Shown piece after piece: positions 7,244-12,161 of a stretch of DNA of 14,520 nt. The position numbers and the translations under genes were made by a program. The DNA is taken from NCBI GenBank assembly GCA_017413145.1, contig JAFPUX010000379.1, positions 1 through 14,520 of the forward strand, given 5' to 3'. The notes beneath the pieces are model-generated. The model did not search any database. It saw only the letters and a list, made by a program, of their open reading frames with translations, and had not been told where the DNA came from. The number at the start of each line of letters is the position of its first letter. Within the stretch, counting starts at the first letter, position 1. The DNA is from Kiritimatiellia bacterium (lineage in GTDB: Bacteria > Verrucomicrobiota > Kiritimatiellia > RFP12 > UBA3636).

Positions 7244-8269
7244 ATTGAGGCGGGAGGCGGAGCGGACGAGCTTGTCGAAGTCGGAGTCGATGCGCTGGGT
7301 GCGGTTGAAGAGTTCGTATTCGCCGAGGGCATGAGTTTCGGCGTCGACGCGGGCGACTTTTCCGTGTTCGTTGTCCGGAAGGACCTGGTAGCGACGGAAG
7401 GCGATGAACTCGTTGACGCATTCCGCGAACTGCTTCATCGAAAAGGCGTTTTCGCGCTCCACGAGATCCTCGATGTAGTCGAAGAATCCGGAGACGAGTC
7501 GTTCAAGGCGGTGGATGTCCGTTTCCGGGAGATAGTTCTTGGCGACGACGACATCGGATTTGAGGACGCGCCCGTCCGGCGCGTTTTTCCAGGTGGTGAG
7601 GCCCATGTGCGGTTTCTCGTGGTCGGCGCGGGCGTGCACGATTTCGGCGGCGGTCTTTCCCGAGATCGCGAAGTGGAACTTGTTCTGGACCATCGCGAAG
7701 AAGTTCCGCGCCGTCTCGGAGGTCCGGTCGTAGTCCCACGAGCATTCGGCGAAGACGTCGGTGATCTGCTGCCAGATGCGCCGTTCGGACGCGCGGATGG
7801 ACTGGACGCGTTCGAGCAGTTCCCGGAAGTAGTCGTGCCCGAACGGCCCCGGTCCGGCTTCCTTGAGCCGGCGGTCGTCGAGGGCGAAACCCTTGACAAT
7901 GTATTCGCGGAGGACGCCGGTGGCCCAGATGCGGAACTGCGTCGCGCGTCGGGAATTCACCCGGTAGCCGACTGCGATGATGGCGTCAAGGTTGTAGTGT
8001 TTTAGCTTTCGGGAAACCTGGCGTTTTCCTTCTTGTCGAACTACTAAGAAATCCTTAGCAGTTGCCGATTCGTCGAGTTCTCCTTCCCCGAATATGTTTT
8101 TCAGATGCTGGATGACGTTTTCGGGCGAACAATCGAACAAGACGGCCATCGCGACTTGCGTGAGCCACAGCGTTTCGTCCTGGACGAGGGCGGAAACGCG
8201 GACGGTGCCGTCCTCGGTCTGATAGAGGGCGACCGGAGTTTCGGAGGGTTGGGGCGTCGGTTGTTTCAT
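7238..8269 (-). CDS. rhuM: RhuM family protein
   Basis: This is a 343-residue member of the RhuM family, named from Salmonella pathogenicity island 3 and common in accessory regions. Conserved segments include LWLTQVAMAVLF, VIQHLKNIFGEGEL, HYNLDAIIAVGYRVNSRRA and TQFRIWATGVLREY in the N-terminal third, and FNRTQRIDSDFDK near the end. The N-terminal part resembles KilA-N/Bro-N-type DNA-binding regions of phage and mobile elements; biochemical function is unknown. The gene looks full length. ATG 8269 is preferred over GTG 8290, which lies in a 17-bp hairpin; neither has a clear Shine-Dalgarno site. The stop codon comes from a dispersed repeat. A hairpin separates it from the phosphoesterase gene upstream, so its promoter is uncertain. 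Confidence 0.88.
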   Translation of the reverse strand: MKQPTPQPSETPVALYQTEDGTVRVSALVQDETLWLTQVAMAVLFDCSPENVIQHLKNIFGEGELDESATAKDFLVVRQEGKRQVSRKLKHYNLDAIIAVGYRVNSRRATQFRIWATGVLREYIVKGFALDDRRLKEAGPGPFGHDYFRELLERVQSIRASERRIWQQITDVFAECSWDYDRTSETARNFFAMVQNKFHFAISGKTAAEIVHARADHEKPHMGLTTWKNAPDGRVLKSDVVVAKNYLPETDIHRLERLVSGFFDYIEDLVERENAFSMKQFAECVNEFIAFRRYQVLPDNEHGKVARVDAETHALGEYELFNRTQRIDSDFDKLVRSASRLNP

Positions 8270-8286
8270 GGGAAGAGAGGGATGCC

Positions 8287-8326
8287 CCACTGCGGCGGGC
8301 GCGGCTTGTCGCGCCCGCCGCAGTGG
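8287..8326. repeat. Perfect 17-bp inverted repeat between phosphoesterase and rhuM genes
   Basis: Arms at 8287-8303 and 8310-8326 are perfectly complementary with a 6-base loop GCTTGT. The hairpin starts 3 bases after the phosphoesterase stop (8330) and ends 17 bases before the rhuM ATG. It lacks a T-tract on either side, so as a terminator it would be non-canonical; it may instead be a REP-like element or an RNA 3'-end stabiliser. Its GC-rich core resembles the repeats at 7201 and 9548. Confidence 0.8.
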
Positions 8327-8329
8327 AAA

Positions 8330-8962
8330 TCAAAGAGAAAGCGTTGCCGGGAGGAAGGCGGGGGAGTAGCTTTCGTCGAGGTAGGAGACGTTGCGGCAGA
8401 GTGTGGAGCCGAGGCGGACCGGGGTGTGGTCGCCGGTGTGGATGTGGCCGCAGAAGAGGTAGCGGGGCTGGGCGCGGAGGACGGCTTCGGCGAGTTCGGA
8501 GGAGCCGCAATGGTCGCGGCGGCCCTCGACGGCGTCGATGCGGCTTCGAGGGATGCGCGGCGGGGAATGGCAGAGCAGGACGTCGATGCCCTCCGGGATC
8601 TTCGCGTACTTTTCGCGGAGGCCGTCGGGCGGGAGCATGAAGGCCCAGTCGAAGAAGATCGGTGCCCACGGCGTCCCCCAGAAGCGGACGCCGTCGATCT
8701 CGCAGCCGCTATCGATGAGGACGCGGACGTGCGGTTCGAAGCCCCAGTTGAACGGCGCGCCGGAGGGTTCGTAGAGGAACCAGTCGTGGTTGCCGGGGAC
8801 GAGGACGACGGGTTTGCGCGTGGCGTTGATCCACGCGATGGTGTGCATCGCGCGGCTTTCGATGTCCCCGCAGATGCAGACGACGTCGGCCTTGTCCACG
8901 ATCGCCTGCGCGGCGGGGGAGGGGACGTGGCCGTGGAGGTCGGAGAGGAGGGAGAGAGTCAT
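8330..8962 (-). CDS. Calcineurin-like metallophosphoesterase
   Basis: The 210 residues show all metal-site motifs of the family in order: SDLHG (Asp8, His10), CGDIES (Asp33), PGNHDW (Asn58, His59), CHSPP (His132) and CGHIHTGD (His173, His175). Length and the short, single-domain architecture fit the group of small bacterial phosphoesterases acting on phosphomonoesters, phosphodiesters or nucleotides; the substrate is unknown. There is no signal peptide. The ATG at 8962 gives the canonical MTLSLLSDLHGH start. It is preceded by one base and then a 14-unit heptamer array, with no Shine-Dalgarno site on the coding strand. The EamA gene ends 106 bases upstream, on the far side of the array. Confidence 0.9.
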   Translation of the reverse strand: MTLSLLSDLHGHVPSPAAQAIVDKADVVCICGDIESRAMHTIAWINATRKPVVLVPGNHDWFLYEPSGAPFNWGFEPHVRVLIDSGCEIDGVRFWGTPWAPIFFDWAFMLPPDGLREKYAKIPEGIDVLLCHSPPRIPRSRIDAVEGRRDHCGSSELAEAVLRAQPRYLFCGHIHTGDHTPVRLGSTLCRNVSYLDESYSPAFLPATLSL

Positions 8963-8963
8963 A

Positions 8964-9061
8964 GGAGTGACGAGTGACGAGTGAAGAGTGAAGAGTGAAG
9001 ATTGAAGAGTGTCGAGTGAAGAGTGAAGAGTGAAGAGTGAAGGGTGACGAGTGACAAGTAA
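8964..9061. repeat. Heptanucleotide tandem array, 14 units
   Basis: Fourteen consecutive 7-base units fill 98 bases with consensus (A/C)GAGTGA on the plus strand. Variant units are GGAGTGA at the left end, AGATTGA, AGAGTGT, AGGGTGA and a degenerate CAAGTAA at the right end. On the coding (minus) strand the last unit is followed by one base and then the phosphoesterase ATG. It fills nearly the whole gap between the EamA and phosphoesterase genes. Confidence 0.95.
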
Positions 9062-9068
9062 AAAGCGG

Positions 9069-9506
9069 TTAGGCTTTGGAGGTGACGAGGGCGATGCCGG
9101 CGAGGCAGAGGGCGACGCCGAGGACCTGGCGCCAGCCGACGTGCTCGCCGAGGAAGAGCGCGCCGATCGCGAGCAGCGCGACGGCGAGGCCGGTGTAGGA
9201 GAGGATCGGGCCGACGCTGACGCTCCAGCCGGCGCGGTAGAGGTAGAGGAACCCGCCCTCGAGCCCGATGATCGCCAGTCCGAGCAGGAGGTTCGCCCCG
9301 TTGAGCTCCTTCGCCTGCGCGACGAGGGAGCCGAGCCCCGTGCGCTCCGTCGCGAAATACAGCGCGAGCGCGCCGGCCGCGCCCACGAGGTAGGCGGCGA
9401 CGAGCGCGGCGAACGGGTTCGCCGTCCGCGACGCGAACCGCGACGAGAGGTGGTAGCAGACGTTCGATCCGATGATCAGGAAGAGAGGCCAGTAGGAGGT
9501 GCCCAT
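9069..9506 (-). CDS. Half-size EamA/DMT-superfamily transporter
   Basis: The 145-residue protein is one EamA-type domain of four to five hydrophobic helices, at about residues 5-22, 32-52, 72-90, 97-119 and 126-142. GPILSYTGLAVALLAIGALFLGEHVGWRQVLGVALCLAGIAL is the usual C-terminal EamA pattern, with a helix that ends in GE before the last membrane span. Full EamA proteins have two such domains; half-size ones are expected to form dimers. The substrate is unknown. ATG 9506 is chosen because upstream in-frame sequence is a translated tandem repeat (SLVTRHS cycles). The start is one base from a six-unit heptamer array, exactly as in the phosphoesterase gene, and no Shine-Dalgarno site is visible. 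Confidence 0.8.
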   Translation of the reverse strand: MGTSYWPLFLIIGSNVCYHLSSRFASRTANPFAALVAAYLVGAAGALALYFATERTGLGSLVAQAKELNGANLLLGLAIIGLEGGFLYLYRAGWSVSVGPILSYTGLAVALLAIGALFLGEHVGWRQVLGVALCLAGIALVTSKA

Positions 9507-9507
9507 T

Positions 9508-9549
9508 GGAGTGACGAGTGACGAGTGACGAGTGACGAGTGACGAGTGG
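9508..9549. repeat. Heptanucleotide tandem array, 6 units
   Basis: Six 7-base units: GGAGTGA, four perfect CGAGTGA and CGAGTGG. The left end, GGAGTGA next to CAT plus one base, is the same as at the 14-unit array. The right end runs directly into copy 2 of the GC-rich dispersed repeat. Confidence 0.95.
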
Positions 9550-9582
9550 CGGCTGCGCCGCGCCCGCGAGGTGGGGCTAGGG
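9548..9582. repeat. Dispersed GC-rich palindromic repeat, copy 2
   Basis: It shares 20 of 21 bases (9548-9568) and an exact 11-base TGGGGCTAGGG (9572-9582) with the copy at 7201-7243. It joins the heptamer array to the broken Fic reading frame, so it lies at the truncation point of that gene. Confidence 0.65.
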
Positions 9583-9598
9583 GTTGGGGGATTTTCGG

Positions 9599-9793
9599 TT
9601 GCTTGGAGTAGTGGGCTCTGACCGCGAGCTGGACTTCTTCGTTCGTCATCAGACCCTCGATGTTCTTCCGGGCGAGTTCCACGAGAAACGGAGAAACCGA
9701 AAGACCGTCGACGCGCTGCAGACCGATCGCGAAGCGCCAGTTCTCGGCTCTCTGCCGTTTGTCGGGGTCGGACGAGGTCAGGTATTCGGAGAA
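9599..9793 (-). pseudogene. Truncated Fic family protein (N-terminal fragment)
   Basis: About 65 conserved residues can be read leftward from 9793: FSEYLTSSDPDKRQ, ENWRFAIGLQRVDGL, SPFLVELARKNIEGLMT and EEVQLAVRAHY. From memory of the family this is the leader that precedes the Fic domain in many Fic proteins of gut bacteria (AIGLQxVDGL, then NIEGxxTxEEVxxxxxxYY). The Fic catalytic motif HPFxxGNGR is absent: after AHYSKQ the frame enters the dispersed repeat and heptamer array and ends at 9476 inside the EamA gene. No good start is visible; the only upstream in-frame start is GTG 9868 in low-complexity sequence. The rest of 9507-9900 holds only repeats and this remnant. It could also be a free-standing antitoxin-like peptide, but the missing start argues against that. 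Confidence 0.6.
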
Positions 9794-9900
9794 AGGCAAC
9801 GGCGCTACCGCGGGAGGCTCGGTTGCGCCGGCGGGGGAAGGGCGATGGAGGGAGGAGCGGGGGGGCACGGTGAAGGGCTAAGCGCGAAGGAGGCAAGACA

Positions 9901-11235
9901 CTATTCCTTTTCGGAACCGAAAAGACCGGAGTCGGGGTCGAGTTCAAGAATCTCGATTTGATCCCGTGTCACGCCGATGCCGTGTTTGACGAGCAATTTC
10001 ACGAGTTGTTCGCCGTTGACGAGGGAGATCGTGCTGGCTTTCGTCGGGTCTTCCGCCTCCTTTTTCGCGCCGGCGGAGAAATCGCTCGTCGTGATGATCA
10101 TGCCTCTTTCCGAACTGGAAAGAGATCCGCGGACGGCTTGCACGACCGGCGCCTGAACATTCGCTTTCCAACGTTTCGCCTGAATGGCCATCTTGATCTG
10201 GATACCGTCGGAAATGCGCCACGTCCCGCGGACGTCGATCCCGCCGTCGCCGCTCAGTCGCGTGACTTCGGTGTCGATGAAGTCCATTTCATCGAGCAGT
10301 TTCTGGACGAGATTCTCAAATTCGGCCGGCTTCATTTTGTGAAGAGCCTTGAGGAGGTCTGCGCAGACTTTCTTGTTGTGCTGCTCCGCTTCGAAACGAA
10401 GCCCTTTCGCAATCCACTCGGAAAGGCCGATGTACCCCTTTCCGTGCTGGGTGAAAACCTGGGGCTTGCGGTTCGCGACGCGTTTGCGGATGTCCGTGCC
10501 GATGAGGGCGTTCATCGTCGCCGCAGGGTTTTCGCTGTCCGTGACGAGCCAGCCTTGCTCCTGTGCCTTCGCGGTGATGTCGCGATAGTGCATCGGTTGT
10601 TGGGCGCCAAATTCGCGAAGGACTTTTTGCGCGCACTCAAGGAAGGAAAACTGTTTGTTTGGCCTGGGAGGCACCGAGGGGGCCGGGCCTTCTCCGACGA
10701 AGAACAACGGAGGGACGACGCCGGGAACCATGCGGATTTCCGTGCCGGATTTCGCCGCGCGGAGAAGCGCAGCGCGAACGGCGCCGTTGCAGAACTTCCA
10801 TTTCAGTTCGGGATTCTCCGACATCGCCGACTTCATGATTTCGGAGACGCCCATGGGATTAGGAGAGTGGGTTCGAAGAACGGAAAGGCATGGGGCGAGG
10901 AAGCGGCTCGTGGTCGTAATGGCGGGTTTGGTCGTTAGCCGGGTTTTGTTTGCAACGACCGGGGGCTGCGCCCCCGAACCCCTGCTGGTGGTGCCTGGGC
11001 GAGCAGTCGCGACGAGCGAGAAGGCCGCTGGCTTCGAGCCGGTCGCCACGATGCCGGAACCGGATTTCTTCGCCTGCGTGTAGAGATATGCCGTGACCGT
11101 GGCGTCGGGCGTTTTCCCCATGGTCTCGACCTGCTTGTCGAGACCTTGGCTTACAGCCGCTTCCCAGACCTGCTTGGCCGTGAGAGGGTGGAGCGATTCT
11201 GCGAGAATCTTTCGGGCGAGGTCGCGGAGGGTCAT
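9901..11235 (-). CDS. Mrr-type restriction endonuclease with HARE-HTH winged-helix domains
   Basis: The 444 residues begin with a HARE-HTH domain (residues 1-76, MTLRDLARKILAES then LTAKQVWEAA). A low-complexity linker (77-112) follows, then a second winged-helix-like unit (about 113-181) and a third HARE-HTH-like unit (195-275, FSFLECAQKVLREFGAQQPM, HYRDITAKAQEQG). The C-terminus (292-425) is an Mrr-type PD-(D/E)xK nuclease: FENLVQKLL, SGDGGIDVRG (Asp334) and MAIQAKRW (Gln352, Lys354). Mrr-type enzymes cut modified or foreign DNA, and HARE-HTH domains have been proposed to sense DNA modification, so a stand-alone type IV-like defence role is likely. No methylase is nearby. ATG 11235 is preceded by AGGA. 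The gene looks less GC-rich than its neighbours, consistent with acquisition. A palindrome is embedded in the linker. Confidence 0.87.
   Translation of the reverse strand: MTLRDLARKILAESLHPLTAKQVWEAAVSQGLDKQVETMGKTPDATVTAYLYTQAKKSGSGIVATGSKPAAFSLVATARPGTTSRGSGAQPPVVANKTRLTTKPAITTTSRFLAPCLSVLRTHSPNPMGVSEIMKSAMSENPELKWKFCNGAVRAALLRAAKSGTEIRMVPGVVPPLFFVGEGPAPSVPPRPNKQFSFLECAQKVLREFGAQQPMHYRDITAKAQEQGWLVTDSENPAATMNALIGTDIRKRVANRKPQVFTQHGKGYIGLSEWIAKGLRFEAEQHNKKVCADLLKALHKMKPAEFENLVQKLLDEMDFIDTEVTRLSGDGGIDVRGTWRISDGIQIKMAIQAKRWKANVQAPVVQAVRGSLSSSERGMIITTSDFSAGAKKEAEDPTKASTISLVNGEQLVKLLVKHGIGVTRDQIEILELDPDSGLFGSEKE
10960..10976. repeat. Perfect palindrome inside the Mrr-type gene linker
   Basis: Arms CGGGGGC (10960-10966) and GCCCCCG (10970-10976) enclose TGC. 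In the gene's frame it encodes part of GSGAQPPV (about residues 87-93), within the linker after the first HARE-HTH domain. It is the type of GC hairpin otherwise found between genes. Confidence 0.6.
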
Positions 11236-11267
11236 GGGGCTTCCTATTGTGGCGTGGCTGGATGGTA

Positions 11268-11296
11268 TTGGCCGGGGCGGAGCCCGGCCATCAGGA
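11268..11296. repeat. REP-like palindromic repeat, full copy A
   Basis: The 29 bases are identical to 12024-12052. The core GGCCGGGGCGGAGCCCGGCC (11270-11289) folds into an 8-bp stem with one bulged G and a GGA loop. It lies 32 bases upstream of the Mrr-type start. Confidence 0.85.
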
Positions 11297-11365
11297 CTGC
11301 GGGTGGAGAGGGGGGGGAGGATGCTTGTTTTCTTTCTTGCCCTGCGGGCGAGGGGAGCGGGAGAA

Positions 11366-11393
11366 GAGGTGGGAGGTGAGAGGTGAGAGGTGT
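11366..11393. repeat. Heptanucleotide tandem array, 4 units (GAGGTGA type)
   Basis: Four 7-base units, GAGGTGG, GAGGTGA, GAGGTGA and GAGGTGT, abut the truncated REP-like copy at 11394. The unit is related to (A/C)GAGTGA of the other arrays but not identical. The rest of the 170-base gap 11236-11405 is low-complexity sequence without a gene. Confidence 0.85.
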
Positions 11394-11409
11394 GGAGCCC
11401 GGCCATCAG
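11394..11409. repeat. REP-like palindromic repeat, truncated copy
   Basis: The 16 bases GGAGCCCGGCCATCAG equal the right half of the full copies. The TCA at 11406-11408 read leftward is the TGA stop of the pRiA4b-like gene, so that gene now ends inside the repeat. The left half is replaced by the GAGGTGA array. Confidence 0.8.
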
Positions 11410-12005
11410 AACTTGCGCTTGCGCTTGGGTTTGGGGGCGCAGAGGGCGGCGAGGCGGGCGGTGATGGCTTCGCGGTCGGCGGTTTGGCGGGCGATCCAGG
11501 TTTCGACCGGGTTCGGGCCGAAAATCTGGAGCCAGGCCACACAGTCTTCGTAGTCGCGGTGCGAGGGGCCCTGCTTGAGGATGTAGGCGATGCCGTCGGC
11601 ATAGCCGAAGCCGGCGGAGTCTTCGACGGCCATGAGGCCCGTGGCGCGGAGGCACGCGGGGCCGTCGCCTTCGGTTTCCTTCGTGAAGACGATGCGCACG
11701 TCGTTCGAGTCGCCGAAGTCGTATTCGTAGTCGAGACGGTCCTTCGGCGCGCGGAAGACTTCGAAGAGCTTCGTCTTGTCCGGATCCTGGTCGCCCGCGA
11801 AGAAATCGGCGAAGTCGGCGTCGCCGCGATGCTCGGTCCACGTGTTGCGGTCGCGGTCGGTGAAGGCGAAGAGGTGCGAGTCGTCCCACCCGAAGGCGGC
11901 TTGCAGCGCGGCATGGAGCTGCCCGAGCGTCCAGTCGGCGGGAAGGGCGAGCGTGCGGGCGCTTTTGCACTGGCGCCAGTTGCAGCGGAGAACGAGGAGT
12001 TTCAT
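11406..12005 (-). CDS. pRiA4b ORF-3-like family protein
   Basis: The 199-residue protein matches the family named after ORF-3 of the Agrobacterium plasmid pRiA4b, found on plasmids, IS1096-like elements and chromosomes; its biochemical role is unknown. Typical segments are WTLGQLHAALQAAFGWDDSHLFAF (residues 25-48), DYEYDFGDSNDVRIVF (about 92-107), ACLRATG and ADGIAYIL, ending in a WIARQTADREAITARL helix and a basic tail KPKRKRKF. ATG 12005 has AGAAAGG about 8 bases upstream; longer starts would translate the REP-like repeat and are rejected. The TGA stop is provided by a truncated REP-like copy, so the original C-terminus may have been altered. No transposase of the IS1096 type is beside it. 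Confidence 0.87.
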   Translation of the reverse strand: MKLLVLRCNWRQCKSARTLALPADWTLGQLHAALQAAFGWDDSHLFAFTDRDRNTWTEHRGDADFADFFAGDQDPDKTKLFEVFRAPKDRLDYEYDFGDSNDVRIVFTKETEGDGPACLRATGLMAVEDSAGFGYADGIAYILKQGPSHRDYEDCVAWLQIFGPNPVETWIARQTADREAITARLAALCAPKPKRKRKF

Positions 12006-12023
12006 GGAGGGGCCTTTCTTGTT

Positions 12024-12052
12024 TTGGCCGGGGCGGAGCCCGGCCATCAGGA
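12024..12052. repeat. REP-like palindromic repeat, full copy B
   Basis: Identical over 29 bases to 11268-11296, in the same orientation. It sits 18 bases upstream of the pRiA4b-like start, so the two full copies each lie just before a minus-strand gene. Confidence 0.85.
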
Positions 12053-12085
12053 GTGAGGGATGGGGCGGGGTGGGCTTCGTGAAGG

Positions 12086-12103
12086 CCGGCCGAGAACGGC
12101 CGG
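12086..12103. repeat. Short perfect hairpin downstream of gyrB
   Basis: Arms CCGGCCG (12086-12092) and CGGCCGG (12097-12103) enclose AGAA. It lies between the long gyrB hairpin and REP-like copy B; together the three palindromes fill most of the 156-base gap after gyrB. Confidence 0.6.
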
Positions 12104-12114
12104 GCACGGAACAC

Positions 12115-12154
12115 GCCCTCCCCGCCGCGCGCGAAGCGCGCCGGCGGGGAGGGC
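12115..12154 (-). terminator. Long GC hairpin just after gyrB, possible terminator or 3'-end element
   Basis: An 18-bp stem (12115-12132 with 12136-12154, C12141 bulged) closes a GAA loop. It begins 7 bases past the gyrB stop. There is no T-tract downstream on the minus strand, so intrinsic termination in the classical sense is not shown; factor-dependent stop, mRNA protection, or a REP-type element are alternatives. Confidence 0.5.
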
Positions 12155-12161
12155 TGCCGTG

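Noticed and set aside
8964..9061. The heptamer array as a CRISPR array
   Set aside because: Units are 7 bases with no spacers and no cas genes are present.
9476..9868. A complete 130-codon gene covering the Fic remnant
   Set aside because: The only start is GTG in low-complexity sequence, and the end is translated repeat running out of frame into the EamA gene.
12006..12114. Longer starts for the pRiA4b-like and Mrr-type genes that extend through the REP-like repeats
   Set aside because: The extra residues are Arg/Pro-rich repeat translation, and the inner ATGs have ribosome sites and family-typical N-termini.
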